A stretch of 35,412 nt of DNA from Trichomonas tenax (taxonomy: Eukaryota > Parabasalia > Trichomonadida > Trichomonadidae): positions 1 through 35,412 of the forward strand of contig JALKBU010000522.1 in the NCBI GenBank assembly GCA_023091735.1, given 5' to 3'. The translations under genes were made by a program, and so were the position numbers. This document shows, piece after piece, positions 10,920 through 18,293 of the stretch. A model generated the notes under the pieces. The model made no database searches. It worked only from the letters and a program-made list of their open reading frames with translations, and was not told where the DNA came from. Numbering within the stretch: the first letter of the stretch is position 1; every line of letters starts with the position of its first letter.

Positions 10920-11015
10920 AATATCATCAAAATTGAACAATTCATAGCACAAGCTCTCCGGAACAGCGCATTTCTGGAGAACTAATGCTATGAATTGTTC
11001 AATTTTGATGATATT
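10920..11015. repeat. Hairpin A1 (perfect 30-bp stem)
   Basis: Arms 10920-10949 and 10986-11015 are exactly complementary over 30 bp. The 36-base loop holds a second stem, CTCCGGAA with TTCTGGAG, which pairs fully if one G-U pair is allowed. This is the best-preserved hairpin of the array. Confidence 0.9.
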
Positions 11016-11050
11016 AATATTTAACTTAAAGCAAAACTAAATATTGTAGA

Positions 11051-11129
11051 TTGCTTTGCTTGTCTAATGTCATGACAAACCGATAGCTTATGCACATCAG
11101 TTTGTCATGGAATTAGACAAGCAAAGCGA
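11051..11129. repeat. Hairpin B1
   Basis: Arms 11051-11080 and 11100-11129 pair over 30 positions: 27 Watson-Crick, 2 G-U and 1 mismatch; loop 19 bases. Core of the arm: GCTTTGCTTGTCTAAT. Same family as 11527-11587 and 12561-12623. Confidence 0.9.
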
Positions 11130-11170
11130 CTAATGTATATCGATAAATGGAGTATTTTGGTTTATCGAAT

Positions 11171-11235
11171 TCTCTATGACTCCATGAGGTTTCTGTATCA
11201 CCCAAAGTTCCAAGGACCTCAGAGAAGAGTAGAGA
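11171..11235. repeat. Hairpin C1
   Basis: Arms 11171-11195 and 11211-11235 pair imperfectly: TCTCTA and TGAGGT blocks pair, with an internal loop of mismatches between them. Same family as 11634-11706 and 12444-12514. Confidence 0.65.
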
Positions 11236-11284
11236 GTGAAGATTTGAAAAAAGAATTGGAATGAGTTAGAAACGAGCGGATACC

Positions 11285-11365
11285 GATGGCATCAAAAGTC
11301 AGCAAACCATTGGAGATGAAGAGATCCTTCGTACACAATGGTTTGTCGGCTATTGATGCCTTGAT
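11285..11365. repeat. Hairpin D1
   Basis: The left arm from 11288 (GGCATCAA...AAACCATTG) pairs with 11336-11360 at 21 of 25 positions, plus two G-U pairs. GAAG/CTTC can pair inside the loop. Same family as 11743-11845 and 12321-12398. Confidence 0.8.
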
Positions 11366-11417
11366 CGTGCTGTGATTGCGAGAATATCGATGAACTTGTG
11401 ATATTTTTAATAGCGAT

Positions 11418-11486
11418 CCACTAGCTTTTCACTATCTAGAGGGATTTCTTCACTGATGGTCCTCAAAATCAGTGAAAAACTAGTGG
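11418..11486. repeat. Hairpin E1
   Basis: Arms 11418-11443 and 11461-11486; the outer 15 bp (CCACTAG...TTTTCAC) pair almost fully. Followed by TGCATGAACAATATT, which is recognisable again after the distant copy at 33286. Confidence 0.8.
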
Positions 11487-11526
11487 GGAATGCATGAACA
11501 ATATTGTACATCGTAGAAAGGTTTAG

Positions 11527-11587
11527 CTATTTAATAGGATGGCAAGAAGAAGTTCATAGGTTATCCGTTTGTCATCCTATAAGACAG
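11527..11587. repeat. Hairpin B2
   Basis: Arms 11527-11545 and 11569-11587 pair at 15 of 19 positions. Its GTTTGTCAT lies 468 bp after that of B1, so it is the tandem copy even though the stem sequence has changed greatly. Confidence 0.7.
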
Positions 11588-11633
11588 TTAATGCACTAAA
11601 TTTAGATCGATGGATGTAATTTTTAGATAAAAC

Positions 11634-11706
11634 GAATTTTCGACGGAACCCTGAGGTTTATAGGCCATCTTATGTCTTAGCAACATCAGAGATCCGTAGA
11701 AAATGT
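11634..11706. repeat. Hairpin C2
   Basis: Arms 11634-11656 and 11684-11706 pair at about 17 of 23 positions. GAGGTTT lies 467 bp after that of C1. Confidence 0.7.
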
Positions 11707-11742
11707 AGATTTGTAAAAAGTTTTAGAAAGAGTTGGTAATAA

Positions 11743-11845
11743 GCAAATTTCGATGCACCAACAGTCAGCAAACCATTGAATACGAAGAAAAGCTTCGTGT
11801 TTGCGGTTTGTTGACTGTTGGTGCCTTGATTGTTCTGAAATTTGC
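11743..11845. repeat. Hairpin D2
   Basis: The inner stem (CACCAACAGTC...AAACC with its partner) pairs at 18 of 19 positions. A perfect outer 9-bp stem GCAAATTTC/GAAATTTGC is separated from it by an asymmetric bulge of about 9 bases. CGAAG/CTTCG pair in the loop. Lies 467 bp after D1. Confidence 0.9.
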
Positions 11846-11883
11846 GAGAAAACAGAAGAACTTGGAAAATGTTGAACGGCAAA

Positions 11884-11952
11884 CCACTAGCTCTTCATTG
11901 ACTAGAGGGATATCTGCCCTGGTATCACTCCTAATCACTGAAGAGCTACTGG
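11884..11952. repeat. Hairpin E2
   Basis: Arms 11884-11910 and 11925-11952 pair at about 22 of 27 positions (core TAGCTCTTCA). Lies 466 bp after E1. Confidence 0.85.
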
Positions 11953-12200
11953 ATAACGCATAAACAATCTTTATAACTTACTTTTTCTTGAAAATCAGCT
12001 TTAATCACAAAATACTTTGAAGCAGAAAAATTACTGAATCAAAAAATAATTAATTTGTTCAAATAAACTTCATTTTCTAAAGAATGAAAGGTGATATTTG
12101 TAATTTTAAATAAACGATGTAGTTGTTTTTTAGATTATAAAAAGTATTAACTTGTTAAAAAGTATTTATAAGAAAAAGTACGTTATAATAATTATTGATA
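11953..12200. repeat. Centre of the inverted duplication
   Basis: Between the mirror-image modules. ATAACTTACTTTTTCTT at 11973-11989 matches the reverse complement of 12170-12186 at all but one position, giving a centre near 12,080. The middle is plain AT-rich sequence. Confidence 0.65.
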
Positions 12201-12280
12201 GTTCTCCACTAATTTTTCATTGATTTTGAAGGTCTGCTAATGCATATGCCATTTTAACCAATGAAAAGCTACTGGAGAAC
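12201..12280. repeat. Hairpin E3 (inverted copy)
   Basis: Arms 12201-12225 and 12256-12280 pair strongly (GTTCTCCA and TTTTCATTG blocks). The left arm matches the reverse complement of the right arm of E1, so this copy is inverted. Confidence 0.85.
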
Positions 12281-12320
12281 GCACACGAATTCATCGATTC
12301 TCTTCCAATATCATCACAAT

Positions 12321-12398
12321 CAAGGCATCAACTGCCAGCAAATGGCCAATTCAAAGCTGTTCTTCTTATTCAGCCATTTGTTGGTCGTTGATGTCTTC
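12321..12398. repeat. Hairpin D3 (inverted copy)
   Basis: Arms 12321-12345 and 12374-12398 pair at 20 of 25 positions. The flanks CAATCAAGGCA and CGAAATTCGC match the reverse complement of D2. Confidence 0.85.
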
Positions 12399-12443
12399 GA
12401 AATTCGCTCATATTCATTAATTTGATGCTCCAATTCATACATA

Positions 12444-12514
12444 CATTTTCTACTGCTTTCTAAAGTTTCTATGACATTCTATGCCACATAAACCTTAGAG
12501 AGTAATAGAAAATG
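12444..12514. repeat. Hairpin C3 (inverted copy)
   Basis: Arms 12444-12473 and 12487-12514 pair over 28 bp with four differences, mostly G-U compatible, and a 2-base bulge. Confidence 0.85.
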
Positions 12515-12560
12515 CGACTGATACAAACATCTCATTCATCGATCAGCATCACGGACTTTT

Positions 12561-12623
12561 GTTGTCTAATAACATAACGTACAGATAGCCTATAAGTATC
12601 TGCTTGTCATGATATTAGACAGC
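12561..12623. repeat. Hairpin B3 (inverted copy)
   Basis: Arms 12561-12587 and 12597-12623 pair at about 21 of 27 positions; the TGTCTAAT...ATTAGACA core is shared with B1. Confidence 0.8.
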
Positions 12624-12660
12624 ATGTGATATTTACGAAATCTAATAATCAGATTCTTAC

Positions 12661-12717
12661 ATCTCGAGAAAAATTTCTAGAGGGTCTGTGCTAGAAACTG
12701 TTCATTTTTCTCAAGAT
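12661..12717. repeat. Hairpin of unclear family
   Basis: 12661-12680 pairs with 12691-12717 over a 13-bp and a 6-bp stem separated by a 7-base bulge. CTAGAGGG recalls family E, and the right arm recalls family A. By mirror position it corresponds to E1. Confidence 0.65.
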
Positions 12718-12808
12718 TTACTCTTTTTTGCATCAAAGATCGACTTTTGAAATTAATAACTATGACATTTACATCTAGACTTCGGTTATATCAAGCAGTT
12801 ACTCTACT

Positions 12809-12835
12809 AAATGAAATATAGTGTGTAACTATATT
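12809..12835. repeat. Short perfect hairpin
   Basis: TGAAATATAG and CTATATTTCA form a 10-bp perfect stem around a 7-base loop. It is smaller than the array hairpins and may be unrelated. Confidence 0.6.
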
Positions 12836-12839
12836 TCAA

Positions 12840-12945
12840 GATCAAATATCCTTAGAAATCAGGCGATACAAGTCCATTTCTTCCAATAGATCGATACATA
12901 GGAGAATATCGACCAGAAATGCTTTATTTCGAAGGATATTTGATC
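12840..12945. repeat. Hairpin F
   Basis: Arms 12840-12859 and 12926-12945 pair at 19 of 20 positions. The 66-base loop has further pairing (CATTTCT/AGAAATG). No second copy seen in the window. Confidence 0.85.
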
Positions 12946-13162
12946 AAATGGATAGTATTGAGTAGATATTTGATGCTTTTGACGGCTACGAAGCAACACA
13001 CCACGCGTAGGTATGGCTTATACCTTAGATTATTTAATGTTTTGTGTTAATATTAAATTTATTAATTTTGAAAACTCAATAAAAGTGAATATCTATTGTT
13101 AAATTATAGATAACACAGCGCCTGCATATGAATATAAACGTAAAATGCAATTTGCTGATTTT

Positions 13163-13247
13163 GTTTACATTGTCAAAAATATTTTACATGTCACATTTTA
13201 TCATATCTATCAATTTTTACATGTCATATTTCACTTTTTACACGTCA
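13163..13247. repeat. Cluster of TTTACATGTCA-like motifs
   Basis: Four near-copies in 85 bp: GTTTACATTGTCA (13163), TTTTACATGTCA (13182 and 13215) and TTTTACACGTCA (13236). Related words recur at 23625-23680 and 34985-35035. Could be a binding site or the remains of a small repeat. Confidence 0.5.
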
Positions 13248-13379
13248 GATAGTCAAAAATAATAAATAGCATTGATTATTCTATGGCAGTGATTAGAATG
13301 AGACATATGCAATGATGGTAATGTTAAAAATTCTTTCAAATCATAATCAAATTCCAAGTATTTTTAACAACTTATTATT

Positions 13380-13544
13380 TTAGTCTTTTTCTCTAGGAAT
13401 ATGTCGCTGCAAGCATGGCTCATTGACACAAGTACCAAGAAGAGGATCAACACAATAAGTTATGTTCGTGATTCATCTTTCTCCAGCAACTGTGGGCCCA
13501 CAGCACATTGGGGCTTGAGAAACATAATTAACTGAATGCTTATA
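13380..13544 (-). pseudogene. Cys-rich coding remnant with in-frame stop
   Basis: On the minus strand 54 codons end in TAA, broken by one TGA at codon 24. The reading before it contains VSQAPMCCGPTVAGER; after it comes ITNITYCVDPLLGTC and VNEPCLQRHIPR. Spaced cysteines and an N-I-T sequon fit part of a secreted or surface ectodomain. No start codon; a stop lies directly upstream. The local GC rise fits a former gene. No family named. Confidence 0.5.
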
Positions 13545-14070
13545 TTATTGGCTCACAGTAATAGATGCTCAAAACACAAAAATACCGATATATTTCCAAA
13601 ATAACATATTAAATCATGAATTATCACATAGTTACAGCTCCTTATGTATATAAAATTGTTAGGAGATTCATTTCTATTATCTATTGCTTTAAAACACACC
13701 ATAACACCTTAATACTAATTATTCTCCTCATAAAAGTCTAACTTCAATATAAACACACTAAAAACAACATATAGAATACGAGTGTAATTGAATAGTGAAC
13801 TTAATTCAGTTTGTAACTCACAAATGGTAATGCTAATTATATATAAATAGCTCAATCTTAATAATATTCCATATAAAATATATAAAACATTATAAAAAGT
13901 ATATGCTGGGTTTATCCATGTAATATTAGCCAGATTTACTATAATATCAAATATTCCATTTTTATATAAACATCAAACTATCCGTCACTTGACATAAGCT
14001 GTATGTACAAACTGTGCTCTGATATGTGGACACAGAGAAAGGACTACAAACGCATTTCTTCCCTATTCCC

Positions 14071-14115
14071 GAAATTTGCAATTGTAAACTATTTTATCCC
14101 AAAATTTACATTTCT
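14071..14115 (-). repeat. 45-bp inverted repeat, right copy
   Basis: Partner of 10027-10071 (43/45 identical after reverse complement). It ends 29 bp before the start codon at 14145, so it overlaps the likely upstream promoter region of that gene. Confidence 0.8.
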
Positions 14116-14130
14116 AAAATTAACCTACAC

Positions 14131-14135
14131 TCAAT
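14131..14135 (+). promoter_or_regulatory. Weak initiator match
   Basis: TCAAT with A(+1) at 14133, 12 bp before the ATG. Spacing is right for a trichomonad initiator, but +2 is A instead of a pyrimidine. Confidence 0.35.
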
Positions 14136-14144
14136 TTTTTGAGG

Positions 14145-17100
14145 ATGAATGAGAGCCAAGTCAGAGATTATATAGAAAGATGTGTCGAAGCATACTGCAG
14201 AGGTGACATTATGCCTATTCAAGCGTTCCTTAAAGATTGCTATGAGAATCCTGACGATTTTAGATTATGCATTCTCGAAAAACTCGTTGATCGGTTCGAA
14301 GATGGCAATTTCTGGCAGAACACAAAGCATTGCTCACTGTTTGACGAGTTTGCTCATCCAATTTTAATTCAAAACTATAATTTAGTTAAATTTCCAAAGA
14401 CTGCGATGCTTTCATGCGTAGCAGACTTCATTGCGTGGATTGCAAAATGCAATATAAGACAAGTTGTATTGCTATTGAACGGAAAAGAAGTAAATCAAAA
14501 CGCACCGATAATAAATTACTCAACGATCGAATTTCACATCAAAGAAAAGTACGCTCCGTATCTCGCTCCTATCACAGAACTACCTTCCGTGTCAACAATC
14601 ATATTTGCTGATAAAGATTTGAAGAAAAAATTATATGATTTGATGAAAAAAGGAAATGAATACGCATATCACATACTAAACAAGATCCCATCGATCGAAG
14701 ATGAGATTAAAGCAATGTATAATGCAAATTCATTCGAAACTTTGTTCCCGGAGAACAACAAAATTATTTGTCTTTATAGACTTCATTATATCGCTTCTCT
14801 TCTACAGAAAAACCAAGAAAGCATCGTGGATATGTCAAAACGATCGTGGGATTTCCATGTTGCAAAGTTAACTTTTAGAAATAATATTGCAAATAATGAA
14901 AACGAAATGTTATTCATGATTCTGTTGACAGAAAAGATACTAAATGCAGTCAAATCGAATATTACCGCAAGATTTATCGTCGAAGACAGCATTTCCAACC
15001 TATCACTTTTATTATTCCAAAATAGAAATAATGAAGTCATGACATTCCACCTGCTGAACATCATAAAAATGGCGAAGCCAGCTAACCTTTCAAATCAAGG
15101 CGCTTTCTTGAATTTCTTCGTTTTTGAAACTTCCGATGAAAGACAACAAATCATCAATTTAATGCTCGATCTATGCAATATCAACGTGATTACGTCTTAT
15201 ACTAACTACGTTTTCGTTGATTTCGAGAATTGTATGTCGAAATCACATTGTTTTCTTATAATTTTGATGCGTATCATTCTCAATGAAGCACAAGACATGG
15301 AATTCTTACTGAATATTATGATTTCAAACATGTACAAGTTTTTGCCGTCAACAAAAGCGAAATTAAAGCACTTTATTCCTCCAACCGAAGAATTCGTCGA
15401 TGCATTCGTCATGACGCTCGATAAGTTACTCGATAGACTCTCCGATCATGGCATTATCAATTCCAAAAACGCTATCCTCGATTTCTTCGCCAATCGTTTG
15501 ATGTTCTCAGATTTCAAATTATTCCCGATAAACAATAATCTCATCGCGCTCATACTCAAGCTCCTCAATCAAGACAACTGCCATATCATATCACGTTACT
15601 CGGACAAGATTTCACAATCAAAGATGAAAATGTTATCAGTAAATTCGAGATTCAGCGAGTTAATGAATATAATTCGATCGTTTACAAAACAGTCAGTCAA
15701 ATTCTATCCATTACCTTCAGGTACTCCGAAAGTTGAAAAAGATCAATATGCAGAACTCAAATTTGATTCTGATAAGCTTGACTTTGCGAAACAGTACTAC
15801 GATATGTTAATGAGCAACGAAGTGCCCGATATAGATTACCTTGAAACAATGGTATTTAATATCAAAAATGATAAATATCAAGCATTTGCGAATAGATTTA
15901 CTGAGCTTTGTCTACAAAAGTATCCTCCTGCCTTAAATACACGCTTTCCAATGTGGTTTTATGCATTTTTGAATTTATTCAACGACGAGAAGAGAATTGT
16001 TATGAAGAATGTCGTAGTGAATCTTCTTCCTGTAATAGATGACCCGAAGGAGCTCTTCAAAATTTTTGTTCAAAATATCCAAAGAATTTACGAACTGTCT
16101 GAGAAAGGTGAAGACAAGCTTATTGAATTATACTTCGAGATGCTAAGAAAGATTCACTCTGTAGAACACTTTGACACACTTTTAATAGCAAATACAGAAT
16201 CAATTTTGTCTTTTATTAGCTTACCACGTATTTTCTTGTATCACATCACTTTATTCTTGGATGATATATTCTCAGAGTCATCTGAGTTTTACCAAAAATT
16301 CTTCGAAAACTACAATTTTGATTATATTTTGGGATTGTATTCCGAATTAGAAATCAATGACCAACAAACACTGCTCCTCATTGCACTTTTCCTTGCTAAA
16401 ATCGTCCCTCCGTCTGACTTCGTTAAGTTTATTGACTCGTTTTACATGCAAATATTGTGTTTGATTCTCAGGAACGAAAACATCGGTTTAACACTATATA
16501 GCAGAATCAAGAACAATATCAAACTTGTTGGCGAGTCAAAGAACATCATGACATTCCTGTTGAACGATAAAGAAGTTGAAGATCCATCATTATACTTCAT
16601 TGTCATTTCAACATTGATTTTAGAGAATTATCCTGATTTCATGGACTTGTTTATTCAGAAGCAAATATATCTGAAGGTATACAAGAGGATTGTTGACTTC
16701 TGCATCCAAAAGAATGCTGAAAGTAACAGAGACTATTTCTACTCATTGTGCGACTTCTTGCTTGTTTTCAATACGAGATTCCACACGAAATTTTTCACGA
16801 ACAATGATCAATCAGGAAACACATATTTGTCGATCTTAGGAAATGAATATCAACAGAATCCTGTATTCCCAACAGAGTTAATCTCATACTCGCTGCAAGT
16901 TGACTCAGAGACATCAATTCGCATATTAGATTTGTTGTTCTCTTTCGCTATACTGACATTCCAAATCATTGATCAAATATCGAATGCGATTCCAAGTGAT
17001 TTCATTTCCAAACTCAAAAATCCAGAGCAAGTTCAGAAAGCAGCAGAATTGCTTTGCTTCTGCATCCAGAACACGGTGGATCCTGTAAGAGCAGCAGTTG

Positions 17101-17564
17101 TTGTCAAGAACTACATAATGTCGAATGTTCAAGATATCCAAAGTTTTGTTTATAACTTAAGTTATTTGTTTGAACCATTCTTCGACAAATCCAAAGGGTC
17201 TCCACCAGTTTTCATGACTGTTGATGCTGCCTGTGACTCTATTTTCCTATGGTCGAAGTGCCCAATCTCTATTTCAAGCCCAGTTATCTTTGTTATGACT
17301 CACAGGAAATATTTAAGCGAGAAATATTATGGTGTGTGGATCCACAACATCGTCGATATCATCAACATCACATTCCAGTCGAAGAATTACTCTGTCAAGT
17401 TTTTGCACGATATCTATGTGTTCAAGAACAGATTGGAAGAGAGATTTGGAATTTCATTCGGAAAGTTCGAAATCGAAGAAGAGTTCCTCAACCAGCTCGA
17501 AAACATTAACTCAAAGGATTCCAACGAAGTCATTACCATGTTCTTCCTCAAAAAGCCAAAGTAA
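14145..17564 (+). CDS. Large helical-repeat-like protein, 1140 aa
   Basis: Uninterrupted frame. ATG at 14145 is chosen because it is the first ATG and lies 12 bp after a possible initiator. The protein has no signal peptide or membrane segment. It is almost all amphipathic helix with many Leu/Ile/Phe, Asn and Lys, as in HEAT/ARM-type solenoids, but the repeats are not regular enough for me to set borders. I see no kinase, protease, ubiquitin-peptidase or GTPase motif. The N-terminus (MNESQVRDYIERCVEAYCRG) and a run near residues 400-440 (FVDAFVMTLDKLLDRLSDHG) are typical stretches. A scaffold role in the cytoplasm is only a guess. Confidence 0.85.
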   Translation: MNESQVRDYIERCVEAYCRGDIMPIQAFLKDCYENPDDFRLCILEKLVDRFEDGNFWQNTKHCSLFDEFAHPILIQNYNLVKFPKTAMLSCVADFIAWIAKCNIRQVVLLLNGKEVNQNAPIINYSTIEFHIKEKYAPYLAPITELPSVSTIIFADKDLKKKLYDLMKKGNEYAYHILNKIPSIEDEIKAMYNANSFETLFPENNKIICLYRLHYIASLLQKNQESIVDMSKRSWDFHVAKLTFRNNIANNENEMLFMILLTEKILNAVKSNITARFIVEDSISNLSLLLFQNRNNEVMTFHLLNIIKMAKPANLSNQGAFLNFFVFETSDERQQIINLMLDLCNINVITSYTNYVFVDFENCMSKSHCFLIILMRIILNEAQDMEFLLNIMISNMYKFLPSTKAKLKHFIPPTEEFVDAFVMTLDKLLDRLSDHGIINSKNAILDFFANRLMFSDFKLFPINNNLIALILKLLNQDNCHIISRYSDKISQSKMKMLSVNSRFSELMNIIRSFTKQSVKFYPLPSGTPKVEKDQYAELKFDSDKLDFAKQYYDMLMSNEVPDIDYLETMVFNIKNDKYQAFANRFTELCLQKYPPALNTRFPMWFYAFLNLFNDEKRIVMKNVVVNLLPVIDDPKELFKIFVQNIQRIYELSEKGEDKLIELYFEMLRKIHSVEHFDTLLIANTESILSFISLPRIFLYHITLFLDDIFSESSEFYQKFFENYNFDYILGLYSELEINDQQTLLLIALFLAKIVPPSDFVKFIDSFYMQILCLILRNENIGLTLYSRIKNNIKLVGESKNIMTFLLNDKEVEDPSLYFIVISTLILENYPDFMDLFIQKQIYLKVYKRIVDFCIQKNAESNRDYFYSLCDFLLVFNTRFHTKFFTNNDQSGNTYLSILGNEYQQNPVFPTELISYSLQVDSETSIRILDLLFSFAILTFQIIDQISNAIPSDFISKLKNPEQVQKAAELLCFCIQNTVDPVRAAVVVKNYIMSNVQDIQSFVYNLSYLFEPFFDKSKGSPPVFMTVDAACDSIFLWSKCPISISSPVIFVMTHRKYLSEKYYGVWIHNIVDIINITFQSKNYSVKFLHDIYVFKNRLEERFGISFGKFEIEEEFLNQLENINSKDSNEVITMFFLKKPK

Positions 17565-18278
17565 ATATTGTATGATAGTTTTTCTTTCTTTAATTTGAAA
17601 TTATTTTCATATTAGACATACCTAATTTATATAATTAGCTTTCCTTATCCAATTTTAGTCAATGTACAAGCTATGAATTGATCTTTTGGTTAAAAAAAAC
17701 TTATGTTGGGATATTTATTGACAATTTCAAGTATTTATAACTCTTTGTCATGTGCACAATGATATATCTCTGATTAGTAATCAGAATTACAATAGTGAAA
17801 TGGGAGAAATTCGATAATGAACGAAATTTAAATTCGATATTGATTTAATCAATGTGTTACTTAAAAGATAATGGTATTGTTGAGTTATAGAGATAAAATA
17901 ATTATGTAATATAATGGTTAACACGCTAGATATCATGTTTTAAATGGAAAATCATTATTTTTTGAGCGCTTTTTTTGTAATAGAGCTTAATCAATCTATA
18001 GACTCGAGTGCACAAAGTTTTGTAAGTTCAAAAGCGATGTGATAAACATCCAATATTAACAATTGGAAGGATTCAATATCGAAATTGAACAAAAATAACG
18101 ATAACATGCAGTTTTTTCGTTGCAAACATATAAAGCTCTATAATTATATTCCGATGTCCAAACTAAGAAAGCTCAAAAACCATTCCACAGTCCGAAAAAT
18201 TCGTAAATTTTGGGGATCAAAAATTTGAATAGTTTACAAAACAACGTATTAAAAAGTTTACAAGCGATCAAAAAAAAA
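17565..18278. other. AT-rich spacer
   Basis: About 700 bp upstream of the MetAP2 gene with no gene, RNA or repeat that I can support. Confidence 0.5.
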
Positions 18279-18283
18279 TCACA
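18279..18283 (+). promoter_or_regulatory. Initiator (TCACA)
   Basis: TCA(+1)CA with A(+1) at 18281, 13 bp before the ATG; fits the trichomonad TCA(+1)YW initiator. Confidence 0.6.
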
Positions 18284-18293
18284 AATATAAAAA

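Larger units (their letters stand above)
10920..12945. repeat. Ordered array of imperfect hairpins
   Basis: About fourteen inverted repeats of 70-110 bp sit one after another at a pitch of about 100-127 bp. They fall into families A-E by stem sequence. The order is A1 B1 C1 D1 E1 B2 C2 D2 E2, then a 250-bp gap, then E3 D3 C3 B3, followed by two hairpins (12661, 12840) of less clear kinship. Module 2 lies 466-468 bp downstream of module 1 at all four families, so it is a tandem duplication. Module 3 is an inverted copy. The gap is itself inverted-repeated (11973-11989 against 12170-12186). Short open frames crossing it are by-products of the arms and not genes. Function unknown. Confidence 0.85.
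12946..14070. other. Gene-free spacer right of hairpin array
   Basis: AT-rich; contains the TTTTACATGTCA cluster (13163-13247) and a broken Cys-rich coding piece (13380-13544). Nothing else recognised. Confidence 0.5.

Noticed and set aside
11670..11963. Open frames of 70-76 codons on both strands across the hairpin array
   Set aside because: They lie on the arms of D2 and E2, so both strands read alike, and the same phrases repeat in the translation. They are a product of the inverted repeats.
10920..12945. CRISPR array
   Set aside because: Units are inverted repeats of several unrelated families, with no constant direct repeat and unique spacers, in eukaryotic DNA.
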